From Mycolicibacterium rutilum (GTDB lineage Bacteria > Actinomycetota > Actinomycetes > Mycobacteriales > Mycobacteriaceae), in the NCBI RefSeq assembly GCF_900108565.1, contig NZ_LT629971.1, positions 1,612,001 to 1,676,000 of the forward strand: a stretch of 64,000 bases of DNA. The letters are read 5' to 3'. Under the pieces are notes generated by a model. That model saw only the letters and a list, made by a program, of their open reading frames with translations, had not been told where the DNA came from and searched no databases. The translations under genes were made by a program, and so were the position numbers. Positions within the stretch are counted from its first letter, which is position 1; each line of letters opens with the position of its first letter. Below are positions 26,965 through 45,288 of the stretch, in pieces.

Positions 26965-29001
26965 GTGCGCCGGCCCACCGCGTGGACCGGCGAGATGGGG
27001 CGCCGGCTGGCGCGCTGGCCGGCGTTCCGCTACGACAACACGGTCCGGCTGAGCCTGTGGGTCAGCGTGGTGGTGGTCGCCGCACTGTTCGGGTGGGGCG
27101 CCTGGCAGCGGCGCTGGATCGCCGACGACGGCCTGATCGTGCTGCGGACCATCCGAAACCTGTTGGCCGGCAACGGCCCGGTGTTCAACGCCGGCGAACG
27201 CGTGGAGGCCAACACCTCGACCCTGTGGACCTACCTGGTCTACCTGGGCGCGCTGGTCGGCGGGTCGGTCCGGCTCGAGTATGTGGTCCTGACGCTGGCG
27301 CTGGTGCTCAGCGTGCTCGGCGTCGTGCTCGCCATGCTCGGCACCGGCCGGCTCTACGCACCCAGCCTGCGGGGCCGGCGAGCGCTGATGCTGCCCGCCG
27401 GTGCACTGGTCTACATCGCCGTGCCGCCCGCGCGTGACTTCGCCACTTCTGGGCTCGAAAACGGTTTGGTGCTGGCCTATCTCGGGCTGCTGTGGTGGAT
27501 GATGGTCAGTTGGGCGCAGCAGCCGCGCGCCTATCAGCCGCAGCCGGTACCGCGCGGCGGGGTTCCGACGATCCGCAGGCAGCCGGCGGGTCCGGCGGTG
27601 AGCGAGCGTCCGCTCGGTGCCTTCGACGCCGCGCTGGCGTTCGTGGCCGGGCTCAGCGTGCTGGTGCGACCCGAACTGGCGTTGATCGGCGGTCTGGCGC
27701 TGGTCATGATGCTCGTCGCGGCGCGCGGCTGGCGTAGTCGCGCGGTGATCGTCGTCGCGGGCGGTCTGCTGCCGGTGGGGTACCAGATCTTCCGAATGGG
27801 CTACTACGGGTTGATCTTTCCCGGCACCGCCGTCGCCAAGGATGCGTCCGGGGCGAAGTGGTCGCAGGGTTTCGTGTACCTGGCGAACTTCAACCAGCCG
27901 TATCTGCTCTGGGCGCCCGCGATCCTGCTCGCCGGACTGGGCGCGGTGGTGTGGGTGACGCGGGGCCGCACCGGATCTGGCCGCGCCGCCGCCGCGGCCG
28001 GTCGCAATCGGTTCGTCCGGATGGTGCAGAGCCCGGCCGCGGTGGTGATCTTCTTCCTCGTCAGCGGGCTCCTGCAGGGCGTCTACTGGATCCGCCAGGG
28101 CGGCGACTTCATGCACGGCAGGGTGCTGCTGACGCCGTTGTTCTGCCTGCTGCTGCCCGTGTCGGTGATTCCGGTGGTGCTGCCCGACACCACCCGAATG
28201 GCCCGCGGCGCAGGCTATTTGTTCGTCGGCGCGACCAGCGTGCTGTGGCTGGCGGTGGCGGGCTGGGCGCTGTGGGCGGCCAACTCGAGCGGGATGGGCA
28301 AGGACGCGACGCGGGTGACCTACAGCGGCATCGTCGACGAGCGGCGGTTCTACGCGCAGGCCACCGGGCACGCGCACCCGCTGACCGCCGCCGACTATCT
28401 GGACTACCCCCGCATGCGGGCCGTCCTGGAAGCGCTGGAGAACACCCCCGACGGTGCGTTGCTGCTGCCGTCGGGCAACTACGACCAGTGGGACGTGGTG
28501 CCCGCGATCCCGCCGCCACCGGACGCGCCGAAGGACCAGAAGGGCCCGCACACAGTCTTTTTCACCAATCTCGGCATGCTCGGCATGAACGTCGGTCTCG
28601 ATGTGCGGGTGATCGACCAGATCGGGCTCGCCAACCCGCTGGCCGCGCACACCTCCCGGCTCGAGGACGGCCGCATCGGCCACGACAAGAACCTCTTCCC
28701 GGACTGGGCCATCGCCGAGGGGCCGTTCCTCAAGGAGCCACCGTTCATTCCCGGCTACATCGACGAGGAGTGGATCCGACAGGCCGAGGCGGCGCTGCAG
28801 TGCCCGGCGACCGACGCGATGCTGAACTCGGTGCGCGGACCGATGAGTCCGCGGCGGTTCCTGTCCAACCTGGTGCACGCGTACCAGTTCACCCAGTACC
28901 GGATCGACCGGGTGCCGCTCTACGAGTTGGCCCGTTGCGGGCTCGACGTGCCCGAGCCCAAGGAGGCTCCGTACACCGGGATGCCCGCGACCGGCCCGTA
29001 A
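26965..29001 (+). CDS. aftB: Terminal beta-(1->2)-arabinofuranosyltransferase AftB
   Basis: A GT-C membrane glycosyltransferase of about 678 residues that adds the terminal beta-1,2-linked arabinose to arabinan, using decaprenylphosphoryl-arabinose. The catalytic first loop is WIADDGLIVLRTIRNLLAGNGPVFNAGERVEANTS, with the DD pair expected to act as base. About ten helices occupy the first 430 residues and a periplasmic C-terminal domain the rest. GTG 26965 follows the ubiA stop by 4 bp; GTG 26938 inside ubiA (687 aa) and ATG 26995 are alternatives. The C-terminus contains LPSGNYDQWD and paired Cys. Corresponds to Rv3805c. Confidence 0.95.
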   Translation: MRRPTAWTGEMGRRLARWPAFRYDNTVRLSLWVSVVVVAALFGWGAWQRRWIADDGLIVLRTIRNLLAGNGPVFNAGERVEANTSTLWTYLVYLGALVGGSVRLEYVVLTLALVLSVLGVVLAMLGTGRLYAPSLRGRRALMLPAGALVYIAVPPARDFATSGLENGLVLAYLGLLWWMMVSWAQQPRAYQPQPVPRGGVPTIRRQPAGPAVSERPLGAFDAALAFVAGLSVLVRPELALIGGLALVMMLVAARGWRSRAVIVVAGGLLPVGYQIFRMGYYGLIFPGTAVAKDASGAKWSQGFVYLANFNQPYLLWAPAILLAGLGAVVWVTRGRTGSGRAAAAAGRNRFVRMVQSPAAVVIFFLVSGLLQGVYWIRQGGDFMHGRVLLTPLFCLLLPVSVIPVVLPDTTRMARGAGYLFVGATSVLWLAVAGWALWAANSSGMGKDATRVTYSGIVDERRFYAQATGHAHPLTAADYLDYPRMRAVLEALENTPDGALLLPSGNYDQWDVVPAIPPPPDAPKDQKGPHTVFFTNLGMLGMNVGLDVRVIDQIGLANPLAAHTSRLEDGRIGHDKNLFPDWAIAEGPFLKEPPFIPGYIDEEWIRQAEAALQCPATDAMLNSVRGPMSPRRFLSNLVHAYQFTQYRIDRVPLYELARCGLDVPEPKEAPYTGMPATGP

Positions 29002-31230
<2,229 letters not shown>

Positions 31231-31252
31231 TCGGTTCGTCCGAGTACATCGC

Positions 31253-31295
31253 CTGACGGCGGTGACCCTCCCGGGGTCACCGCCGTCAGTCTTTT
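31253..31295 (+). terminator. Intrinsic terminator after fbpA
   Basis: Perfect 15-bp arms CTGACGGCGGTGACC (31253-31267) and GGTCACCGCCGTCAG (31275-31289) with a 7-nt loop, followed by TCTTTT. It ends the galactan/Ag85 operon 22 bp after the fbpA stop. Confidence 0.93.
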
Positions 31296-31370
31296 GCGCT
31301 CTTGTTGTCCGCGTGTGTGATTGACTACCTCGCGCGGGGTAAGGCAAGCCGAACGTGAGGTGGGCAGTCG

Positions 31371-32258
31371 ATGAGTGGGTTCTTGCGGGCGATTCTGACC
31401 GTGGCACTGGCCGCCGGCCTGTGGACCGCAGGCGCGGCGACGGCACCCACCGCCAACGCCGACGTCGAGATGCTGATGGTGCCCTCGGCGGCGATGGGCC
31501 GCGACATCCCGGTGGCCTTCCAGGGCGGCGGCCCGCACGCCGTGGTCCTGCTCGACGCGTTCAACGCCGCACCAGACGTCAGCAACTGGGTCACGGCGGG
31601 CAACGCGATGAACACGCTCGCCGGCAAGGGCATCTCGGTGGCGGCGCCGGCGGGCGGCGCCTGGAGCATGTACACCAACTGGGAGGCCGACGGCAGCAAG
31701 CAGTGGGAGACGTTCCTGGCCGATGAGCTGCCGAACTGGCTGGCCGCCAACAAGGGCCTGGCCCCGACCGGGCACGGCATCGTCGGCGCGGCGCAGGGCG
31801 GCTACGGGGCCATGGCGATGGCGACCTTCCACCCCGACCGCTACCGCTTCGCCGGTTCCCTGTCGGGCTTCCTGGCCCCCGAGCGCACCGGCGTCGACGG
31901 CGCCATCACCGCCGGTCTCGCGCAGTTCGGCGGCGCCGACACCCGCAACATGTGGGGACTGCCACAGCTGGGCCGCTGGAAGTGGCATTCGCCCAACGTC
32001 CATGCCCAGTTGCTGGCCGACAACAACACCCGGCTGTGGGTATGGAGCGCACCGGTCGGCGGCTGCACCGACCCGGCCGCGATGATCGGTTACTGCGACA
32101 TCGCCCAGGGCACCAACCGCGAGTTCTACCAGCATTACCGCGGCGTCGGCGGCCACAACGGCCACTTCGACTTCCCGACCAGCGGAACCCACGACTGGGG
32201 TTCGTGGAGCGGGCAACTCGCCGCCATGGCGAACGAACTGGCCACCACGATCAAGTAG
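31371..32258 (+). CDS. fbpD: MPT51/FbpD, antigen 85-related protein without catalytic serine
   Basis: A 295-residue exported protein with a signal peptide (1 to about 30, APTANADV) and an Ag85-like alpha/beta hydrolase fold (MLMVPSAAMGRDIPVAFQGG, KQWETFLADELPNWLAAN). The nucleophile elbow reads GAAQGGYGA, so the Ser of GxSxSG is absent, as in MPT51. It should therefore be non-enzymatic and is thought to bind cell-wall or host ligands. The C-terminal GGHNGHFDFPTSGTHDWGSW is conserved. It has its own upstream region after the fbpA terminator. Corresponds to Rv3803c. Confidence 0.94.
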   Translation: MSGFLRAILTVALAAGLWTAGAATAPTANADVEMLMVPSAAMGRDIPVAFQGGGPHAVVLLDAFNAAPDVSNWVTAGNAMNTLAGKGISVAAPAGGAWSMYTNWEADGSKQWETFLADELPNWLAANKGLAPTGHGIVGAAQGGYGAMAMATFHPDRYRFAGSLSGFLAPERTGVDGAITAGLAQFGGADTRNMWGLPQLGRWKWHSPNVHAQLLADNNTRLWVWSAPVGGCTDPAAMIGYCDIAQGTNREFYQHYRGVGGHNGHFDFPTSGTHDWGSWSGQLAAMANELATTIK

Positions 32259-32314
32259 CCAGCGAACACGCCTCGCTCACCGGGTCCGGCGCCGACAGCC
32301 GGTACGTTGGAGGC

Positions 32315-32776
32315 GTGCAACGCTCGGTACGGACCATCGCCCTCGCGGCGCTGATGGGTTCGCTGCTCCTCGCGTCCGCGGCGTTGCTGACCGCGTGCTC
32401 CGGTGCGGACATGATGGCCACCATCGGATTGCCCACGACGCAGGCTGCCCCAGCGCACGGCGAGTCCAGCGCGGCCGCGCCCGGCCCGCCGCCCGCCGGC
32501 CCGAAGTCGAACGCGCTGGTCGTCACCGACCGGCAGCGCAACTATCTCGACGGGCTGGCCGCCGCCGGGGTGCGGCCGTCGAGCGATCTGCTGGCGCTGT
32601 CGATCGGCTCGTACGTGTGCCAGGCGCGCGCCGCCCAGCACACCGACCAGGAGGTGTGGGACTCGGTGTACCCGCTGGTGCGCAGCGACGTCGACGACCG
32701 GATGAGCCCGGCCACCGTCGACGTCGACGCCGAGACGTCCGACTACATTCGCATCGCAACCGACCGACTCTGCTAG
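32315..32776 (+). CDS. DUF732 lipoprotein
   Basis: A 153-residue putative lipoprotein. The signal sequence ends in a lipobox LLTAC with Cys at about residue 29. A Pro/Ala linker follows, then a C-terminal DUF732-like helical domain with two cysteines (YLDGLAAAGVRPSSDLLALSIGSYVCQA and the terminal Cys), likely disulfide-bonded. The GTG at 32315 is preceded by TACGTT and 6 bp, consistent with leaderless initiation. It lies between mpt51 and culp6. Function unknown; DUF732 proteins are abundant in mycobacteria. Confidence 0.82.
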   Translation: MQRSVRTIALAALMGSLLLASAALLTACSGADMMATIGLPTTQAAPAHGESSAAAPGPPPAGPKSNALVVTDRQRNYLDGLAAAGVRPSSDLLALSIGSYVCQARAAQHTDQEVWDSVYPLVRSDVDDRMSPATVDVDAETSDYIRIATDRLC

Positions 32777-32794
32777 CAGGAGCCGCATCCACTC

Positions 32795-33802
32795 ATGGCC
32801 AAGACCAATCGGCGGAAACGCCATCGCATACTCGCGCTCGTCGCCGCCGGGGCGATGGCGCTCGTGGTGGTGCTGCTCGTCGCCATCGTGGTCATCGTCC
32901 TGCGCAAGCCCGACGGCCCGTCGACCGCGGTGCCGCCGTCGGCCGTGCCGCCCACCGGGGTCAGCCCCGGCAAGAAGCCGCGCCCGGAGTTCCAGGACGC
33001 CAGCTGCCCGGACGTCCAGCTGATCTCGGTGCCCGGCACCTGGGAGTCCTCACCGCAGCTGGACCCGTTCAACCCCACCCAGTTCCCGATCGCGCTGCTG
33101 CTCAACGTCAGCAACCCGGTGCGCGGCCAGTTCGGCGACGACCGCCTCGAGGTGTTCACCGTCCCCTACACCGCGCAGTTCCACAATCCGTTCGCCCAGG
33201 ACGGGCAGATGACCTACAACGACAGCCGGGCCGAAGGCACCCGCGCGACGGTCAAGGCGATGACCGACATGAACAACCGCTGCCCGCTGACCAGCTACGT
33301 GCTGGTCGGGTTCTCGCAGGGCGCGGTGATCGCCGGCGACATCGCCAGCGACATCGGCAACGGGCGGGGCCCGGTCGACGAGGACCTGGTGCTGGGCGTG
33401 ACACTGATCGCCGACGGCCGCCGCCAGGAGGGGGTCGGCAAGGACATCGGCCCCAACCCGCCGGGGCAGGGTGCCGAGATCACGCTGCGCGACGTGCCGA
33501 TGCTCGACGGGATGGGGCTGGCGATGACCGGCCCGCGGCCCGGCGGGTTCGGGGCGCTCAACGACCGGGTCAACGAGATCTGCGCGCCCGGTGACCTGAT
33601 CTGCTCGGCGCCGCCGCAGGCGTTCAACATCGTGAACCTGCCGAAGACCATCGAGATCCTGATCGGCGGTGCGGGGCAACCGATCCACGCCATGTACGCC
33701 ACCCCGCAGTTCTGGAATGTGGACGGCGCTTCGGCGACCCAGTGGACGCTGGGATGGGCGCAGGGAGTGATTGATAACGCTCCGCGCCCGAAACATGGCT
33801 GA
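32795..33802 (+). CDS. Cutinase-like lipase/phospholipase/thioesterase Culp6 (Rv3802c)
   Basis: A 335-residue membrane-anchored serine esterase. The N-terminal helix (about 10-38) is followed by a Pro-rich linker and a cutinase domain from [17 protein letters not shown]. The nucleophile lies in [11 protein letters not shown], the Asp in [10 protein letters not shown] and the His in [10 protein letters not shown]. Four conserved cysteines ([18 protein letters not shown]) can form two disulfides. The M. tuberculosis enzyme is essential, has thioesterase and phospholipase activity and influences mycolate synthesis, which fits the location immediately before fadD32-pks13. Confidence 0.93.
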   Translation: MAKTNRRKRHRILALVAAGAMALVVVLLVAIVVIVLRKPDGPSTAVPPSAVPPTGVSPGKKPRPEFQDASCPDVQLISVPGTWESSPQLDPFNPTQFPIALLLNVSNPVRGQFGDDRLEVFTVPYTAQFHNPFAQDGQMTYNDSRAEGTRATVKAMTDMNNRCPLTSYVLVGFSQGAVIAGDIASDIGNGRGPVDEDLVLGVTLIADGRRQEGVGKDIGPNPPGQGAEITLRDVPMLDGMGLAMTGPRPGGFGALNDRVNEICAPGDLICSAPPQAFNIVNLPKTIEILIGGAGQPIHAMYATPQFWNVDGASATQWTLGWAQGVIDNAPRPKHG

Positions 33803-33969
33803 CACGTGACCAACCTGATTTGGATCGCGTTCGGCGGTCACTTAACATTAAGAAATAACTAAGAGCAGTGGCGGAGAGCCGGCCGGTAGGATCGTCGGGT
33901 TCGGGGGGCGCGTCGGGGATCATGTGCGAGTCGGCATCGAGAAGCGAGTGCCGTTGACAGGAGAGTGCG
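33803..33969 (+). promoter_or_regulatory. Probable promoter region of fadD32-pks13-accD4
   Basis: A 167-bp region with an unusually AT-rich patch (TTAACATTAAGAAATAACTAAG, split here as TTAACATTAAG then AAATAACTAAG, 33842-33864). TAGGAT at 33887-33892 is a good -10 match. The leader of about 70 nt ends in ACAGGAGAG before the fadD32 ATG, a strong ribosome site. Confidence 0.5.
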
Positions 33970-35859
33970 ATGGGGTTCCATAACCCGTTCATCAAGGACG
34001 GTCTGATCAAGTTTCCCGACAACGGAAGCCTGGTCAAACACGTCGAACGATGGGCGAAGGTGCGTGGGGACAAACTCGCCTACCGCTTCATCGACTTCTC
34101 CACCGAGCGCGACGGCGTCGCCCGCGACCTGCGCTGGGCCGACTTCGGCGCCCGCAACCGCGCGGTCGGCGCGCGTCTGCAGCAGGTCACCCAGCCCGGG
34201 GACCGCGTCGCGATCCTGTGCCCGCAGAACCTCGAGTACCTCGTCGCGTTCTTTGGCACCCTGTACTCCGGCCGTATCGCGGTGCCGCTGTTCGACCCTA
34301 ACGAACCCGGCCACGTCGGCCGCCTGCACGCGGTGCTCGACGACTGCCATCCCTCGGCGATCCTGACCACCACCGAGGCGGCCGAGGGCGTGCGCAAGTT
34401 CTTCCGCACCCGCCCCGCCAAGGACCGCCCGCGCGTCATCGCCGTCGACGCGGTCCCCAACGAGGTCGGCGCCACCTGGGTGCCGGTCGACGTCGAGCAC
34501 GACACCATCGCCTATCTGCAGTACACCTCGGGTTCGACCCGCATCCCGACCGGCGTGCAGATCACCCACCTGAACCTGGCCACCAACGTGGTGCAGGTGA
34601 TCGAGGCCCTCGAAGGCGAAGAGGGCGACCGCGGGGTGTCCTGGCTGCCGTTCTTCCACGACATGGGCCTGATCACGGTGCTGCTGTCGCCGATGATCGG
34701 CCACTACGTGACGTTCATGACCCCCGCGGCGTTCGTCCGTCGGCCCGGCCGGTGGATCCGCGAACTCGCCCGCAAGGAAGGCGACACCGGCGGCACCATC
34801 TCGGTGGCCCCGAACTTCGCGTTCGACCACGCCGCCGCGCGCGGGGTGCCCAAAGACGGCGAACCGCCGATGGACCTGTCCAACGTCAAGTGCATCCTCA
34901 ACGGCAGCGAGCCGATCTCGGCGGCCACCGTGCACCGGTTCAACGAGGCGTTCGGCCCGTTCGGCTTCAAGCCCCAGGCCATCAAACCGTCCTACGGCCT
35001 GGCCGAGGCGACGCTGTTCGTGTCGACCACCCCGATGGACGCCGAGCCCCGGATCACCGCGGTGGACCGCGACGAGCTCAACGCCGGCCGCTTCGTGCCG
35101 GTGCCCGACGACTCGCCCAAGGCGGTGCCGCAGGCCGGCGCAGGCAAGATCGGCGTCGCGGAGTGGGCCGTCATCGTCGACCACGAGTCGGCCACCGAGC
35201 TGCCCGACGGCCAGATCGGCGAGATCTGGATCAGCGGCCAGAACATGGGCACCGGCTACTGGGGTAAAGAGGAAGCCACCCGCGAGACGTTCCAGAACAT
35301 CCTCAAGTCGCGGACCAACCCGTCGCACGCCGAAGGCGCCGCCGACGACGCGACCTGGGTGCGCACCGGCGACCTGGGCGCCTACTACGACGGCGAGCTC
35401 TACATCACCGGTCGCACCAAGGATCTGGTGATCATCGACGGCCGCAACCACTACCCGCAGGACCTGGAGTACTCGGCGCAGGAGGCCACCAAGGCGTTGC
35501 GCACCGGGTTCGTCGCCGCGTTCTCGGTGCCGGCCAATCAGCTGCCCGACGAGGTCTTCGAAAACGCCCACTCCGGCCTCAAGCGCGACCCGTCGGACAC
35601 CTCCGAGCAGCTGGTGATCGTCGGTGAGCGTGCCCCCGGTGCCCACAAGCTCGACATGGGCCCCATCGCCGACGACATCCGCGCCGCGATCGCGGTGCGG
35701 CACGGCGTCACCGTTCGCGACGTGCTGTTGACCCCGGCCGGTGCGATCCCGCGGACCTCCAGCGGCAAGATCGGCCGGCGCGCCTGCCGGTCGGCCTACC
35801 TCGACGGCAGTCTGCGCAGCGGGAAGATCGCGAACGCGTTCCCCGACGAGACTGACTAG
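33970..35859 (+). CDS. fadD32: Long-chain fatty acid-AMP ligase FadD32
   Basis: This 629-residue FAAL activates meromycolic acid as acyl-AMP and loads it onto the N-terminal carrier domain of Pks13. The adenylation motifs are [15 protein letters not shown] (P-loop), [69 protein letters not shown] and the C-terminal Lys in [13 protein letters not shown]. The FAAL-specific insertion that blocks CoA ligation is present in the 350-400 region. ATG 33970 follows ACAGGAGAG. It is 13 bp upstream of pks13. Corresponds to Rv3801c and is essential. Confidence 0.98.
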   Translation: MGFHNPFIKDGLIKFPDNGSLVKHVERWAKVRGDKLAYRFIDFSTERDGVARDLRWADFGARNRAVGARLQQVTQPGDRVAILCPQNLEYLVAFFGTLYSGRIAVPLFDPNEPGHVGRLHAVLDDCHPSAILTTTEAAEGVRKFFRTRPAKDRPRVIAVDAVPNEVGATWVPVDVEHDTIAYLQYTSGSTRIPTGVQITHLNLATNVVQVIEALEGEEGDRGVSWLPFFHDMGLITVLLSPMIGHYVTFMTPAAFVRRPGRWIRELARKEGDTGGTISVAPNFAFDHAAARGVPKDGEPPMDLSNVKCILNGSEPISAATVHRFNEAFGPFGFKPQAIKPSYGLAEATLFVSTTPMDAEPRITAVDRDELNAGRFVPVPDDSPKAVPQAGAGKIGVAEWAVIVDHESATELPDGQIGEIWISGQNMGTGYWGKEEATRETFQNILKSRTNPSHAEGAADDATWVRTGDLGAYYDGELYITGRTKDLVIIDGRNHYPQDLEYSAQEATKALRTGFVAAFSVPANQLPDEVFENAHSGLKRDPSDTSEQLVIVGERAPGAHKLDMGPIADDIRAAIAVRHGVTVRDVLLTPAGAIPRTSSGKIGRRACRSAYLDGSLRSGKIANAFPDETD

Positions 35860-35872
35860 AACCTCAGGGAAT

Positions 35873-42981
<7,109 letters not shown>

Positions 42982-43010
42982 AGGGGTCACCCCGGCGGTT
43001 CGTGAGCCAT

Positions 43011-43016
43011 TACACT
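43011..43016 (+). promoter_or_regulatory. -10 element of the Ser/Thr kinase gene
   Basis: TACACT lies 6 bp before ATG 43023, the leaderless arrangement repeated in this window. This supports ATG 43023 over the GTG at 43002. Confidence 0.45.
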
Positions 43017-43022
43017 GCGGCA

Positions 43023-44345
43023 ATGCCGCTAGTCGAGGGCCAGGAAATCGCGGGCTACACCATCCTGCGCTCGCTGGGCACCGGTGGAATGGGCGAGGTG
43101 TATCTGGCCCAGCATCCGCGATTGCCGCGCCAGGACGCGCTGAAGGTGCTCTCGACGACGGTGTGCGCGGACAGCGAGTACCGCGAGCGGTTCAACCGGG
43201 AAGCCGACATCGCCGCCTCCCTGTGGCACCCGCACATCGTCGAGGTGCACGACCGCGGCGAGGTCGACGGGCAGCTGTGGATCGCGATGGACTACGTCGA
43301 GGGCACCGACGCCGCGCAGTTGGCGGCGCAGCGCCACCCCGACGGCATGCCGCCGGACCTGGTGATCAACATCGTCACCGCGGTCGCCGAGGCACTCGAC
43401 TACGCCCACCAACGCAACCTCACCCATCGCGACGTCAAGCCCGCCAACATCCTGATCGCCAACCCGGATACCGCCGACGAGCGGGTCATGTTGGCCGACT
43501 TCGGGATCGCCCGCCGTGGTGACGACGCCAGCGGGCTCACCGGAACGAACATGACGGTCGGGACCGTCGCGTATGCCGCCCCCGAACAGCTCAAGGGTGA
43601 GCGTATCGACGGCAGGGCTGACCAATACGCGTTGGCTGCCACGGCTTTTCAGCTGCTGACCGGTACGCCGCCGTTCGCGCATTCCAATCCCGCGGTGGTG
43701 ATCAGCCAGCACCTGACGGCCGCACCCCCGGCGATCGGCTCCCGGCGGCCCGAATTGTCGGGCCTCGGGCCTGTTTTCGACAAGGCGCTGGCGAAGGAAC
43801 CGGGGGAGCGGTACGCGCGCTGCATCGACTTCGCGCGGGCGCTGGCGCAGCGGCTCGGCGTGGCCGACTTCGACGCATCCGAACCGACAATGCTGGCCAC
43901 CGCCGCGACCGGCCCGCGGCATGCGAAGAAGCCGGGACGCTCGCCGAGACGGCGGTGGGTCACCGTGTCCGCCGCGGCGGTGCTGGCCGTGATCGCGCTC
44001 GCCGCAGCGGCTTTCGTGTTCGGTGAACGCACCCGCGGGCAGACCGGTCCGCCGGATGCCCTCGCGCTGCCGGTGGTGGTGATCGGGGCGAACTGTGCCA
44101 CGCTCGGCGCCGCCGGGATCACCGAAGCCGGTGATCCGGCCTACTGCGCCCGCTTGGCGAGCACCGGCGCGAGCCTGTGGTCGAAGTATCCCGGGGAGAT
44201 CTCCGCACCGACGGCCACCGCGGCACCGGGCGAGCAGGTGTACCCGTCGGAGACCGAGCATCCGGTGTTGGTGTGTATGCAGCAGACCGGGCAGAGCAGA
44301 CTGGACTGCCACGACGACATCCTGCAGAGCAACACCGGCAGTTAG
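43023..44345 (+). CDS. PASTA-less transmembrane Ser/Thr protein kinase (Pkn family)
   Basis: A 440-residue receptor-like Hanks kinase. The kinase domain spans about 12-270: Gly loop [13 protein letters not shown], Lys in DALKVL, catalytic loop [18 protein letters not shown], activation loop with several Thr ([14 protein letters not shown]) and the APEQ motif. A basic juxtamembrane region, one helix (about 318-340) and a small extracytoplasmic domain of about 95 residues with four cysteines follow. It resembles PknF/PknJ-type mycobacterial kinases. It lies between accD4 and embB, where M. tuberculosis has other genes, so control of mycolate or arabinan enzymes is conceivable but unproven. Confidence 0.88.
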   Translation: MPLVEGQEIAGYTILRSLGTGGMGEVYLAQHPRLPRQDALKVLSTTVCADSEYRERFNREADIAASLWHPHIVEVHDRGEVDGQLWIAMDYVEGTDAAQLAAQRHPDGMPPDLVINIVTAVAEALDYAHQRNLTHRDVKPANILIANPDTADERVMLADFGIARRGDDASGLTGTNMTVGTVAYAAPEQLKGERIDGRADQYALAATAFQLLTGTPPFAHSNPAVVISQHLTAAPPAIGSRRPELSGLGPVFDKALAKEPGERYARCIDFARALAQRLGVADFDASEPTMLATAATGPRHAKKPGRSPRRRWVTVSAAAVLAVIALAAAAFVFGERTRGQTGPPDALALPVVVIGANCATLGAAGITEAGDPAYCARLASTGASLWSKYPGEISAPTATAAPGEQVYPSETEHPVLVCMQQTGQSRLDCHDDILQSNTGS

Positions 44346-45250
44346 AGCGCAGGCAGGTCCAGCCAGTCGTCGATCATGAACGCGTCGCCGCGGGCGACCA
44401 CCGTCGCGCCTCCATGGCCGGGATAGTGGGCCGGAATCACGGCGGCTCGGCGGCGGGACGCCTCGGTGAGCACCCGGGTGCGGGTGACGGCCGCGGCGTG
44501 GAAGTCCTCGTCCCAGGCGCACGGGTCGCCGGGCCGCACGATCTGCACGGGACAATGGGTGAGGTCGCCGACGAACACCGCGGTCTTGCCGGCGTCGAGC
44601 CACACCACCGACGCTCCCTGCGTGTGACCCGGCGCCGGCCGCAGCCACATCGACTCACTGAGCCGATGGCCGCCGGACCACAACTCGATTTGGTCACCCA
44701 GCGGAGAGACGCTGTCCTCGAACACCGTTCGCACGTGCTGCTGCACCGATGCTTCTTCCTCGGTATCCGGGGCCGTTGTTTGCGCGGGGCCGTCCGGTCC
44801 GAAGTGGCGATAGTCCGGCTCGGGTATCAAGTACCGCGCGTTCGGGAACGTCGGAACCCAGGACCCGTTGGCGCGCATCGTATTCCAACCGACGTGGTCG
44901 AAATGCAGATGGGTGTTGACGACGACGTCGACGTCGGCAGGGTCCACTCCGGCGCTGCGCAGCGACGCGAGGAAGCCGGTCTGCAGGTCCGACAGCACCG
45001 CCATCCGCGGACGGGACTTGTCGTTGCCGGCGCCGGTGTCGATGATCACGGTCAGTCCGTCGACCTCGATCACCCAGGTCTGCAGCGCGATACGCCATCC
45101 GGCATCGGTCCAGAACGTCGGAGAGAACTCGTCGGCGTATGTGTGCCAGGCATCTGCCGGGGTGTGTGGGAACACCGCCGTCGGCAGGCCGTCGACCTGC
45201 CACTCCACGACGCGCGTGAGCGTCGCGGCGCCCATCCGGATGCGGTCCAC
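44342..45250 (-). CDS. Metallo-beta-lactamase fold hydrolase
   Basis: A 302-residue cytoplasmic MBL-fold hydrolase of the lactonase/AttM-like type. The metal motif is [12 protein letters not shown]; further ligands are His in [10 protein letters not shown], Asp in FVGDLTH and His in PAHYPGHGG. The N-terminal part resembles quorum-quenching lactonases and related esterases, but the substrate cannot be inferred. GTG 45250 is preceded by TAACCT and 6 bp. It is convergent with the kinase gene (4-bp overlap) and lies 38 bp from the embB stop side, so it is upstream-independent of emb. Confidence 0.85.
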   Translation of the reverse strand: MDRIRMGAATLTRVVEWQVDGLPTAVFPHTPADAWHTYADEFSPTFWTDAGWRIALQTWVIEVDGLTVIIDTGAGNDKSRPRMAVLSDLQTGFLASLRSAGVDPADVDVVVNTHLHFDHVGWNTMRANGSWVPTFPNARYLIPEPDYRHFGPDGPAQTTAPDTEEEASVQQHVRTVFEDSVSPLGDQIELWSGGHRLSESMWLRPAPGHTQGASVVWLDAGKTAVFVGDLTHCPVQIVRPGDPCAWDEDFHAAAVTRTRVLTEASRRRAAVIPAHYPGHGGATVVARGDAFMIDDWLDLPAL

Positions 45251-45288
45251 AGCTTCAGGTTAGAGGATCTGCGCGCCCGCGCAACGGG

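Noticed and set aside
42984..42997. GGGGTCACCCC mini-hairpin after accD4 as a terminator
   Set aside because: The arms are only 4 bp and no T-run follows, so it is too weak to call.
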